64,000 nucleotides of DNA. It comes from Halomarina salina (GTDB lineage Archaea; Halobacteriota; Halobacteria; Halobacteriales; Haloarculaceae). Positions 29,044 to 37,268 of the stretch are shown here, piece by piece; position 1 is the stretch's first letter; each line of letters begins with the position of its first letter. Position numbers and translations under genes: made by a program. The DNA is taken from positions 1 to 64,000 of the forward strand of contig NZ_JALLGW010000003.1 of the NCBI RefSeq assembly GCF_023074835.1. The letters are read 5' to 3'. The notes beneath the pieces are model-generated. The model was not told the DNA's origin, searched no databases, and saw only the letters and a list, made by a program, of their open reading frames with translations.

Positions 29044-30270
29044 TTACTCCCCGACGCCGTACTGCTTGGCGATGGTGTTGAGTTGAATCTCGTCGGTGCC
29101 CTCGACGACGCGGAAGATACGCGCCTCGTGGAGGTGCTCCATCAGGCCCGTCTCCTCGGCGAGGCCGTTGCCGCCGTGGACCTGCACGACGTCGTCCGCC
29201 ACGTCCCAGTACGTGTTCGTCGCGTAGTACTTGAGGATGGACGAGTCGGCGATTGCCTGTTCGCCCTGGTCGAGTTTCCACGCGCAGCGAAGCCCCGCCG
29301 CGTCCGCGGCGTACGTCTTCGCCCGTCCCTCGGCGATCTTGTGGGAGATGCCCTGGAACCCGGCGATGGACTGGCCGAACGCCTCGCGGTCGTTGGCGTA
29401 CTCCGTCGCCGTATCGAGCAGCCACTCGGCGTTGCCGACCGCCTGCGCGCCGATCTCGATGCGACCCAGCGAGAGGAACCCCATCGCGGCGTAGAACGCG
29501 TCGTCCACCTCACCGAGGACGCGGTCCTCGCCGACTCGCACGTCGTCGAGGTGGACCTCCGACTGCAGCCCTTCGGACCCGACGGCGTTGTTGAGGCTAC
29601 CGATCTCGTACTCGTCGTCCTCGACGAGGAAGCAGGTGATGCCGCCGTAGCGGCCCGCCTCCTCCTGTGGCGTCGTCCGGGCGAACACCTGCAGGAAGTC
29701 GGCGTACGGCGCGTTCGTTATCCACTGCTTCGTCCCGTTGAGCACCCACTCGTCGCCGTCGCGCTCCGCCGTGGTCGACATGTTCGGCGAGTCCGACCCG
29801 ACGCCGGGTTCGGTCTGTCCGAATCCCGTCGACTTCTCGGCCCGAACCGTCGGTTCGAGGTAGCGCTCGACCTGCTCACCTTCCGCCTGCACGAGCAGCG
29901 GTTTCGGCCCGAACGGGCCGGCGAGGACCTGTCCGGTCAGCGGCGTCCCCATCGCGGCCAGGTGCTTGTTGGCGCGATACCAGGTCACGTTCGAGACGTC
30001 CTGCCCGCCGCACTCCTCGGGGAGGTTCATCGCGTAGAAGCCCGCTTCGGCGCTCTTCTGTCGAATCGTTCGGTACGCCTCCAGCACCTCGTCGGTCAGT
30101 CTGCCGTCCGGTTCGTGGCCGAGCCGTGGGTTCCGGAGGGTCTCACCGAGGTCGTTCGCGACCGGTTCCACCTCCTGCTCGACGAAGTCCTCGAGACTCT
30201 GGAGGATGAGACGCGTCTCCTCGTCCGTGCCGAACGCTACACCCGAGGCGGTCCCTGTTGTGTCTGCCAT
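29044..30270 (-). CDS. Acyl-CoA dehydrogenase
   Basis: A 408-residue ACAD with FGQTEPGVGSDSPNMST, KQWITNAPYADFLQVFAR and C-terminal FRVVEGTDEIQLNTIAKQYG, in which the catalytic Glu is kept. Start at MADTTGTAS (30270); a minus-strand TATA-like GAGTTATGTG lies about 30 bp upstream within an inverted repeat. Divergent from the thiolase gene at 30430, so the 160-bp gap is a two-way control region. Confidence 0.92.
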   Translation of the reverse strand: MADTTGTASGVAFGTDEETRLILQSLEDFVEQEVEPVANDLGETLRNPRLGHEPDGRLTDEVLEAYRTIRQKSAEAGFYAMNLPEECGGQDVSNVTWYRANKHLAAMGTPLTGQVLAGPFGPKPLLVQAEGEQVERYLEPTVRAEKSTGFGQTEPGVGSDSPNMSTTAERDGDEWVLNGTKQWITNAPYADFLQVFARTTPQEEAGRYGGITCFLVEDDEYEIGSLNNAVGSEGLQSEVHLDDVRVGEDRVLGEVDDAFYAAMGFLSLGRIEIGAQAVGNAEWLLDTATEYANDREAFGQSIAGFQGISHKIAEGRAKTYAADAAGLRCAWKLDQGEQAIADSSILKYYATNTYWDVADDVVQVHGGNGLAEETGLMEHLHEARIFRVVEGTDEIQLNTIAKQYGVGE

Positions 30271-30280
30271 AGGCTGGGCG

Positions 30281-30308
30281 GGAGTTACACCACCGGACAC
30301 ATAACTCC
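30281..30308. promoter_or_regulatory. Inverted repeat over the ACAD promoter
   Basis: GGAGTTA (30281-30287) faces TAACTCC (30302-30308) with 14 bp between. The right-hand arm overlaps the minus-strand TATA-like element (30296-30307) of the ACAD gene starting at 30270. It is a candidate operator for a dimeric regulator. Confidence 0.4.
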
Positions 30309-30386
30309 TCGTCTCGCGGGGACCGGGCGAGCGGGAGACGAGCTGGCCGGGTGCCGCCCTCACCACCTGGGTGGAACGTCCCCGAA

Positions 30387-30406
30387 CGAAACACGAACAC
30401 TAATGC
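30387..30406 (+). promoter_or_regulatory. BRE/TATA of thiolase gene
   Basis: CGAAACACGAACACTAATGC carries a BRE-like CGAAAC and a TATA-like ACACTAATGC centred 27-28 bp before the ATG at 30430, supporting that start over the ATG at 30403. Confidence 0.5.
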
Positions 30407-30429
30407 CCGTTCACACGCACCATGGACCT

Positions 30430-31581
30430 ATGCAGGACGCGTACATCGTCGACGCCATCCGTACCCCGTTCGGGAAACGCGACGGCTCGTTCCGCGACAC
30501 ACACCCGCAGGACCTCGCCGCAGCCCCGTTGAACGCGCTGGAGCGACGCAACGGCTTCTCCGGCCCCGACGACATCGAGGACGTCGTCTACGGCTGCGTG
30601 ACGCCCACGGACGAACAGGCGAACAACATCGCGCGACTCGCGCCGATGGTCGCCGGGTGGGGCGACGACGTCCCCGGCGTCCAGTTAGACCGGATGTGCG
30701 GGTCCGGCCAGCAGGCCGTCAACTTCGCGGCGGGGCAGGTGCGCGCTGGCTTCCACGACGTCCTCGTGGCCGGCGGCGTCGAGCACATGACGCGCGTACC
30801 GATGGGTTCGGCGGGGAGCAGCATCACGGACACGTACTTCGAGCACTTCGACGAGCTGACGACGCAGGGCGAGGGCGCCGAGCGTATCGCCGCCAACGGC
30901 GGATTCACGCGCGACGACCTCGACGGTATCGCCGTCGACTCCCAGCACCGCTGGGGCGACGCGGCGAAGAGCGGTAAGTACGACGAGCAGGTCGTCCCCG
31001 TCGAGGTCGAACTCGACGGCGAGCACGTCGTGGTCGAAGAGGACGAGCACCCGCGGCCGGAGACCGATACCGAGACGCTCGGCGGCATCCCGCTGGCGTT
31101 CCGCGAGGAGGGGAACGGCGTCATCCACGCCGGGAACTCCTCGGGCATCGTCGACGGGTCGGCCGCGACGCTCGTCGCGTCGGGCGACGCCTGCGAGGAG
31201 CACGGCTGGGAGCCGAAGGCGCGCATCGTCGACACGCACGTCGTCGGCGTCGACCCGGTGACGATGCTCCGTGGCCCGATTCCGGCGACCAACGAACTAC
31301 TGGAGCAGAACGACCTCACCGTCGACGACATCGACCGGTTCGAGGTGAACGAGGCGTTCGCCTCCGTCGTCGCGGCGTGGCTGGAGGAGACGGGGGCGGA
31401 CTGGGACCGGACGAACGTCTGGGGCGGCGCCATCGCCCACGGTCACCCGCTCGGGGCGACCGGTGCGGCGCTTCTCGGGAAACTGCCCTACCAGCTGGAG
31501 GAGTGCGACGGCAAGTACGGTATCTCCACGATGTGCATCGGGTTCGGTCAGGGCATCGCTACCCTCGTCGAACGCGTCTGA
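30430..31581 (+). CDS. Thiolase (acetyl-CoA C-acetyltransferase family)
   Basis: A 383-residue thiolase with Cys90 (DRMCGSGQQA), His339 (AHGHPLGATGA) and Cys369 (TMCIGFGQG). The start at MQDAYIVDAIRTP is the normal thiolase N-terminus and lies 27 bp after a promoter. The frame is open far upstream only because it is antisense to the ACAD gene. Divergent from that ACAD; likely final step of the same degradation route. Confidence 0.93.
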   Translation: MQDAYIVDAIRTPFGKRDGSFRDTHPQDLAAAPLNALERRNGFSGPDDIEDVVYGCVTPTDEQANNIARLAPMVAGWGDDVPGVQLDRMCGSGQQAVNFAAGQVRAGFHDVLVAGGVEHMTRVPMGSAGSSITDTYFEHFDELTTQGEGAERIAANGGFTRDDLDGIAVDSQHRWGDAAKSGKYDEQVVPVEVELDGEHVVVEEDEHPRPETDTETLGGIPLAFREEGNGVIHAGNSSGIVDGSAATLVASGDACEEHGWEPKARIVDTHVVGVDPVTMLRGPIPATNELLEQNDLTVDDIDRFEVNEAFASVVAAWLEETGADWDRTNVWGGAIAHGHPLGATGAALLGKLPYQLEECDGKYGISTMCIGFGQGIATLVERV

Positions 31582-31737
31582 ACGGCCGTCGACCACGGCC
31601 CAGTTCTCGACGGCTGGGGTGGCGGACGACCGACCGTTGCCGTCTCCTGACTCACCGATGGAACAGCGGCCACGAACGTGGCCACACTCGCGAGTGCCCC
31701 GACCCTCGGTCGGGGAGTCGCAACAGGGAGCCGACGG

Positions 31738-33084
31738 TCACTCGGTCAGGCTACACTGGCTCTCCTCGCACGGCCGAGCGTTCTCGCCGGCCTCCGAGGT
31801 GGTGAGTATCTCTCGGGTCGGGAACGACTTCTCGCCCCACCAGCCCTCCGTGCTCTCGACGGTCTTCGACACGTCGATGTTGGCGGTCGCCTGGTGGTCG
31901 CACTCCCGCAGTCGGGTCTCGCCGGTCGGTCCCTCGACGCTCATCCCTTCGAGCGCGGAGACGAGGGCCGCCGAATCGGCCGACCCGGCGGACGCCCCCG
32001 TCTCGGCGGCGGCCTTCGCGGTCAGCCGCGTCGCACTGTACGCGGTGGTCGACCACGTGTCCGGGACCGCGCCGCCGTTCATCTCCATGTACTCGTTGAC
32101 GAACGCGCGGTTCGCCTCGGTGTCTCGCTCGAAGTAGTAGCCCGCGCCGTACGTGCCGACGGCGGCCGCGCCGGCGCCCTTCATCACGTCCACCGAGTTG
32201 AGGATGAGGACGTCCATCTGGTCCATCAGTCCGAAGCTCGACATCTGTTTGGCCGCGTTCACGGCGTCCGACCCGGCCGCTCGGACGCAGACGAGGTCCG
32301 CGTCGGAGCCGGCCACCTTCTGTATCTCCGTCGAGTAGTCCGTCGCGCCCAGCTTCGGCCACACCTGTTCGACGACCTCGCCACCGTTCTCTTCGGCCAC
32401 CTCGACGAACCCGCCGACGCTCGCCCGGCCCCACGAGTAGTCGGCACCCATCGTCGCGACCGTCTTCCCGAGGTTCTCCATCGACCACTCGGCCAGCGCC
32501 CGCGTGTTCTGGTACGTGTTCCCGATGGTTCGGAAGGTGTAGCGGTTGCAGTTCTCCCCGGTGAGCGGTTCCGCGGACGCGCCGGTGATGACGAGCGGCG
32601 TCTCGGTCTGCTTGGCGTGCTCCGACACCGCCGCCGCGACGGCGGAACTGTTCGTCCCGACGAGGACGTCGACGTTCTTCTGTTCGGTCAGCTCCCTCGC
32701 TCGCCGCAGCCCCTCCGTCGGGTCGAGTTTCGTGTCGACGACGCCGGCGTTCTCGACGGTGACGTCCCTCTCCGAGCTGATCCGTTCGAGAGCGACGTCG
32801 GTCCCCCCGGCCTGGTACTCGCCGAGGCTGGAGTACGGACCGCTGAGCGGGTAGAGGAACCCGACCTTGATCGAGGCGGTGCCGGACCCGCCGCCTCCGG
32901 ACTCGTTGGAACTACTGCCGTTCGACTGTTCGGTCCCACCGCCACTCCCACCACCACCGCCGCCGCCGTCACCGCCACCGGCCTGTTCGCTAGTACACCC
33001 CGCCAGTCCGATCAACCCGCCAGCGGTCGCTCCCGTCCCGATACGACGCAACACAGTTCGTCTACTGTGCTCTCTCTTGTCCAT
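31738..33084 (-). CDS. ABC transporter substrate-binding lipoprotein, branched-chain amino acid (LivK) type
   Basis: Secreted receptor of 448 residues. Twin-arginine motif (SRRTVL, Arg8-9), lipobox LAGC with Cys30, then a Gly/Ser-rich linker and a periplasmic-binding fold starting at IKVGFLYPLSGPYSSLGEYQAGG. No permease or ATPase gene is nearby. The only Liv-type transporter in the window is at 54-57.8 kb, where a paralogue (57928) is encoded; the two share about 50 nearly identical residues around ATMGADY and EVVEQVWPKLGATDYSTEIQ. Both end in a C-terminal RPCEExxCSL motif. Ligand could be an amino acid, a short acid or an aromatic acid. Confidence 0.9.
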   Translation of the reverse strand: MDKREHSRRTVLRRIGTGATAGGLIGLAGCTSEQAGGGDGGGGGGGSGGGTEQSNGSSSNESGGGGSGTASIKVGFLYPLSGPYSSLGEYQAGGTDVALERISSERDVTVENAGVVDTKLDPTEGLRRARELTEQKNVDVLVGTNSSAVAAAVSEHAKQTETPLVITGASAEPLTGENCNRYTFRTIGNTYQNTRALAEWSMENLGKTVATMGADYSWGRASVGGFVEVAEENGGEVVEQVWPKLGATDYSTEIQKVAGSDADLVCVRAAGSDAVNAAKQMSSFGLMDQMDVLILNSVDVMKGAGAAAVGTYGAGYYFERDTEANRAFVNEYMEMNGGAVPDTWSTTAYSATRLTAKAAAETGASAGSADSAALVSALEGMSVEGPTGETRLRECDHQATANIDVSKTVESTEGWWGEKSFPTREILTTSEAGENARPCEESQCSLTE

Positions 33085-33112
33085 TGTTATGGTATATGGT
33101 AGCTAGCAACAA

Positions 33113-33130
33113 CGAAACTAAAGTGTTTCG
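33113..33130. promoter_or_regulatory. Promoter of the binding-protein gene inside a palindrome
   Basis: CGAAAC-TAAAGT-GTTTCG has perfect 6-bp arms. On the minus strand the distal arm is a BRE-like CGAAAC and the centre ACTTTA is the TATA-like element, about 37 bp before the ATG at 33084 (leader of about 10 nt). The symmetry may be an operator overlapping the core promoter. Confidence 0.45.
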
Positions 33131-33351
33131 CAGAGCGGGACACGATTGCTCCTCTACTACTCGTCGATGGGGGATTCGTCACGGGCATCCGAGAAGGGGG
33201 CTCTCACGGGTGAACTGGTATACGTTGTCGGCTCGCACGGCCACACGGATGATCGACCACGACGAACCGAGGAGCGAGGCACGGACCGCGAACGACTGCC
33301 CGCCCGCCGACGCCGGACGACGGCGGACCACAGCACGCGTGACGACGGACA

Positions 33352-34530
33352 ATGGGTACTGAGGACTCGATACGGCCGTTCGAGGTGGACGTCTCGGAGG
33401 TGGCCGTCGACGACCTCCGGAGGCGGCTGGACGACGCACGCTGGCCCGACGACCCGCCGGTTCCCGGCTGGGAGTACGGTGCCGACCCGACGTACCTCCG
33501 GACGCTCTGTGAGTACTGGCGCGACGAGTTCGACTGGGATGCGTTCGAACGGCGGTTCAACCGGTTCGACCAGTTCACGACGAGCGTCGACGGCCAGCGG
33601 GTCCACTTCTACCACGTGCGCTCGCCCGACCCCGACGCCGTCCCGTTGCTGTTGAGTCACGGCTGGCCCGGTTCGGTCGCGGAGTTCCTCGACGTCCTCG
33701 GCCCGCTGAGTGACCCGTCGGCTCACGGCGGCGACACGAGCGACGCGTTCCACGTCGTCGCGCCGTCGCTGCCGGGGTACGGGTTCTCGGGACCGACCGA
33801 CGAACCGGGCTACGACGTCCGGCGAATCGCCACCGTGTTCGACGACCTGATGGACCGCCTCGGCTACGACCGCTACGTCGCCCAGGGGGGTGACTGGGGG
33901 GCGCTGATAACGGCGATACTGGGCGCGACACGCCCGGACCGCGTCGCCGCTATCCACACGAACCTCCTGTTCGTCTCGCCCTCTCGGTTCGAGGACCCGA
34001 CCGGAATGCTCGACGAGGAGGGGATGGCCGACTACGAGGCGACGAAAGCGGCCCGCGACGGCGAGACCGGCTACCAGGCGATACAGTCGACGAAGCCCCA
34101 GACGCTCGCCTACGGGCTCACCGACTCGCCGGTCGGCCTCGCGGCGTGGATCGTCGAGAAGTTCCTGACCTGGAGCGACAGCGACGGCGACGTCGAGTCG
34201 AGTTTCGACCGCGACCGACTGCTCGACAACCTGAGCGTCTACTGGCTCACGGGAACCATCAACGCCTCGATGCGGCTGTACTACGAGACGGAGTTCGCCG
34301 AGGTCGTCCCCGACAGCGTCGACGTGCCGACCGGGCACGCCCGCTACCCGGTGGAGGTGTCGCGGACGCCCCGCGCCTGGGCGGAGGCGGTGTACGACAT
34401 CGAGCACTGGGTCGACATGCCCGAGGGCGGCCACTTCGCCGCGATGGAGGTCCCCGACCTGTTCGTCGACGACGTGCGGACCTTCTTCGCGGACCATCGG
34501 GGGTTCGGCGGCGACCCAGCGGACGGCTGA
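33352..34530 (+). CDS. Epoxide hydrolase N-terminal domain alpha/beta hydrolase
   Basis: A 392-residue alpha/beta hydrolase of the microsomal-type epoxide hydrolase group. Residues 1-110 form the EHN domain (PFEVDVSEVAVDDLRRRLDDARWP; WEYGADPTYL). The hydrolase core has the oxyanion motif SHGWPGS, the nucleophile elbow QGGDWGALIT with Asp as nucleophile, and the catalytic His in EGGHFAAME near the C-terminus. Asp rather than Ser at the elbow favours epoxide over ester hydrolysis. It stands alone on the plus strand, convergent with the hyu-type operon. Substrate unknown. Confidence 0.88.
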   Translation: MGTEDSIRPFEVDVSEVAVDDLRRRLDDARWPDDPPVPGWEYGADPTYLRTLCEYWRDEFDWDAFERRFNRFDQFTTSVDGQRVHFYHVRSPDPDAVPLLLSHGWPGSVAEFLDVLGPLSDPSAHGGDTSDAFHVVAPSLPGYGFSGPTDEPGYDVRRIATVFDDLMDRLGYDRYVAQGGDWGALITAILGATRPDRVAAIHTNLLFVSPSRFEDPTGMLDEEGMADYEATKAARDGETGYQAIQSTKPQTLAYGLTDSPVGLAAWIVEKFLTWSDSDGDVESSFDRDRLLDNLSVYWLTGTINASMRLYYETEFAEVVPDSVDVPTGHARYPVEVSRTPRAWAEAVYDIEHWVDMPEGGHFAAMEVPDLFVDDVRTFFADHRGFGGDPADG

Positions 34531-34586
34531 TGCGCCGTTCGCGTTCGACGACGACGTCGGCCCCGTGACCGCGACGACCTGGCCAC

Positions 34587-35363
34587 CTAGAGGTCGTCCA
34601 GCGCCAACCAGTCGTCGGCCCCTCGGGCGAGGGCGTAGGGGGCGAACGCCTCGGGGTCGACCGTCGCGAGTTCGGTCTGGCTCGACGTCAGGTCTGCTTC
34701 GGCGTAGGCGGCCCCGAGGGTCTCTTCGACGGTGACGTCGGCCAGGGGGTCGTGGTCGGTCCGGCCGAGCGTCACCGCCCCCGGACCGGTCTCGAAGCGG
34801 TGGAGGTCGCTCTCGAAGTCGACGCGGACGAGCGTGGGGTCGAACTGGAACCCACCGCCGGTCACGTCGGGCAGGTACTTGTAGTGGAACACGGTCCGGG
34901 GGGCGGGGTCGATGTCCCGTCGCGAGTCCGTGGTCGCGTCGACGCCGAGGAGGTGTTCGCCACGCCGGGCGACTCGGCCGGCGACCTCGTCGCCGTCGCG
35001 GTCCAGCCCGATTTCGGCGCGCTTCTTCGGTTCGCCGAGCAGTTCACGACCCCAGCGGACCGCGGCGTCCGTCGACATCGCCATCCACAGACAGTAGCTG
35101 CCGACAGTCCCCTCGTGTTCGGCCCGGACGTACAGCCCGCTGCCGTCGAACGACCCGACGCAGTTACTCCGACCGACCTGAACGACCTCCGCTTCGACTC
35201 GCGGGTCGTCGGTCGGGTCCAGTCCCGGCGGGAGGACCTCCTCGACGACGTCCTGCCGGGTTCGGTACCTGACGGAGACCGACCGGGTGTCGACGAACCG
35301 GTTCGTCGCCATCCGGTCTCGAATCGCGGCGACCTCCTCGGACGACCGCACGAACCCGGTCAT
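34587..35363 (-). CDS. Acetoacetate decarboxylase family protein
   Basis: A 258-residue protein of the ADC family, which decarboxylates acetoacetate or related beta-keto acids, or uses the same Schiff-base Lys for aldol chemistry. Family marks are ELLGEPKKRAEI, with the Lys pair of the active site, and HYKYLPDVTGGGFQFDP. Start at MTGFVRSSEE (35363); the frame upstream is antisense shadow of hyuB. It follows hyuB by 26 bp and is the third gene of the hyuA-hyuB-adc set. Acetoacetate itself is not proven as substrate. Confidence 0.82.
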   Translation of the reverse strand: MTGFVRSSEEVAAIRDRMATNRFVDTRSVSVRYRTRQDVVEEVLPPGLDPTDDPRVEAEVVQVGRSNCVGSFDGSGLYVRAEHEGTVGSYCLWMAMSTDAAVRWGRELLGEPKKRAEIGLDRDGDEVAGRVARRGEHLLGVDATTDSRRDIDPAPRTVFHYKYLPDVTGGGFQFDPTLVRVDFESDLHRFETGPGAVTLGRTDHDPLADVTVEETLGAAYAEADLTSSQTELATVDPEAFAPYALARGADDWLALDDL

Positions 35364-35389
35364 GGTTCGACGTGGTACCTCACGGTCGG

Positions 35390-37048
35390 TCACTCCGGGT
35401 CGTGGCCGTACACGTCGCGGGCTCGCTCCGGCGAGACGTACCCCAGGCGGACGTCGCGTTCGACGAGCGCCGGGTCGCGCTCCTCGGGGTCGCCGTACCC
35501 CCCTGGCGTCGCGGAGGTGAACGTCAGCGTCTCGTCGGGCTGGAGCACTCCCGGTCCGTTCGGTGCGACGTCGTCGGCCGCGTCCGAGGAGACGGTGGCC
35601 GGCTGCCCGGCCTCGCCGCCGTCGAACCCCTCGGGCCCCTCGTCGGCCCGACCGGAGGTGAGACTGTAGTAGACCGGCCGCTCGGTCGGGTTGTGGATGG
35701 CGACACGCATCGCCGGCCCCGACCGCTGTTCGCCGGCCCCCTCGCGGTCGGGGACCATCTCGGTCGCCTCCCACCGGATGGGACCGTAGCGCTCGAACAT
35801 CTCTATCGGCGTCGACTTGCCGTTGTACGGGAAGAACACCGCGGGCGTCCCGTCCTTGTTCGCGCGGGCGGGCATCCCGCCAGCGGTACCGGAGACGGCG
35901 ATGAACTCCTCGTCGTTCTCGTCCTGTCCGCTGAACGCCGCGAGCTGGATACCGGCCATCTCGCTGAGCGCCGACTCGGGGACGACCTGCCCGAGCGCGC
36001 GGATGAGCGCGTCCTCCGCCTGCGAGTAGGTGAGGTGACGGCCCATCGTCGCCACCGGCCGGTCGCAGTTGAGGACCGAGCCCTCGGGTGCGCGGACCTC
36101 GATGGGCCGGAAGTAGCCCTCCGAGTTCGGGAGGTCCGGGACCAGCATGCACTTGACGACGTACTCGGTGACGGTCACGACGTTGCCGAACGGACAGTTG
36201 AGGCCCCCGTCGACCTGGTCGGAGGTCCCCTCGAAGTCGACGAGCAGGTCGTCGCCGTCGACGGTGACGGCCACGGCGATGGTGACGTCGAGGTCGTTGA
36301 CCTCGAACGACACCTCGCTCTCGTAGGTGCCGTCGGGGAGGTCGGCGAGTCGCTCTCGGAGCGCGCGCTCGGACCGGTCGATGACCTGCTCGGTCACCCG
36401 GTCGAACGTCTCGCGGCCGTACTCCTCGACGACCTCCGTGAGGCGGCGCTCGCCCAGCGTGTTCCCCGAGCGCAGCGCTTCGATGTCGCCGGTCGCCTGG
36501 TGAGGGATGCGGACGTTGCCCCTGACGAACGCGTCGACCGCCTCGTTGCGCTCGCCGGCCTCGTAGAGCTTCGTCGGCGGTATCAGTAGCCCCTCCTCGT
36601 ACACCTGACCGGCGTCGGTCGACCAGCCTCCGCGGTTGCCGCCGACGTCGTCGGTGTGACCGAGCGCGCCCGTTATCCCGACCAGGTCGTCGTCGACGAA
36701 CACCGGGTCGAGGACGACGACGTCGGAGAGGTGCCCCCCGCCGATCCAGGGGTCGTTCGTGACGATGGTGTCGCCCGGTTCGAGGTCCTCGGGCGGAAAG
36801 TGCTCGTCGAGAATCGCTCGCGTCGTCCGCGAGAGACTCCCCGAGAGGACGGGGACGCTCTGTGCCGAGAGCCCGATCGCCTCGCCGTCGGCAGTCATCA
36901 CCGCCGTGGACGCGTCGGCCGCCTCGCGGATGCTGAACGAGAACGCGAGTCGCTCGGCGGCGTCGTACATCTCGTCGGCGGTCGCCTGCAGGCGGTTCCA
37001 CAGCACCTGGGTCTCCAGGTCGCTCGGGCCCGATTCGCCACTACTCAT
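35390..37048 (-). CDS. hyuB: Hydantoinase B/oxoprolinase-type subunit
   Basis: A 552-residue HyuB-family protein. It contains the conserved TNDPWIGGGHLSDVVVLDPVF block, LGHTDDVGG, the central RGNVRIPHQATGDIEAL, the SGxxDEN region and a C-terminal SATPGGYGDPEERDP. With HyuA it forms enzymes that use ATP to open 5-oxoproline or hydantoins or, in the acetone/acetophenone carboxylase branch, to carboxylate ketones. Which one cannot be told from sequence; the downstream acetoacetate decarboxylase-like gene points to keto acid chemistry. The hyuA stop is 220 bp upstream. Confidence 0.9.
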   Translation of the reverse strand: MSSGESGPSDLETQVLWNRLQATADEMYDAAERLAFSFSIREAADASTAVMTADGEAIGLSAQSVPVLSGSLSRTTRAILDEHFPPEDLEPGDTIVTNDPWIGGGHLSDVVVLDPVFVDDDLVGITGALGHTDDVGGNRGGWSTDAGQVYEEGLLIPPTKLYEAGERNEAVDAFVRGNVRIPHQATGDIEALRSGNTLGERRLTEVVEEYGRETFDRVTEQVIDRSERALRERLADLPDGTYESEVSFEVNDLDVTIAVAVTVDGDDLLVDFEGTSDQVDGGLNCPFGNVVTVTEYVVKCMLVPDLPNSEGYFRPIEVRAPEGSVLNCDRPVATMGRHLTYSQAEDALIRALGQVVPESALSEMAGIQLAAFSGQDENDEEFIAVSGTAGGMPARANKDGTPAVFFPYNGKSTPIEMFERYGPIRWEATEMVPDREGAGEQRSGPAMRVAIHNPTERPVYYSLTSGRADEGPEGFDGGEAGQPATVSSDAADDVAPNGPGVLQPDETLTFTSATPGGYGDPEERDPALVERDVRLGYVSPERARDVYGHDPE

Positions 37049-37268
37049 GAGGCAACCCCCAGGACGCGCGTCGGTGCGGCGTCGGTCCGTCGCCGTCGGG
37101 TCTCGTGGTACTCATCTCGGTCGTGTGCATCGTCAGCACACGACCACGTATACCTCACGACTGTCTCGAACGCGTACTGTCTCACCGCTCGATGACTCTG
37201 CCCTGCCTGCGCTCCGGGTGTTCGGTCGGTCGCCAGCGACTGCCGTGAAATCGGTTCTGTTCGAGTGT

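Noticed and set aside
29083-30429. Very long frame running into the thiolase gene
   Set aside because: It is antisense to a well-supported ACAD gene; thiolase homology begins only at 30430, behind its own promoter.
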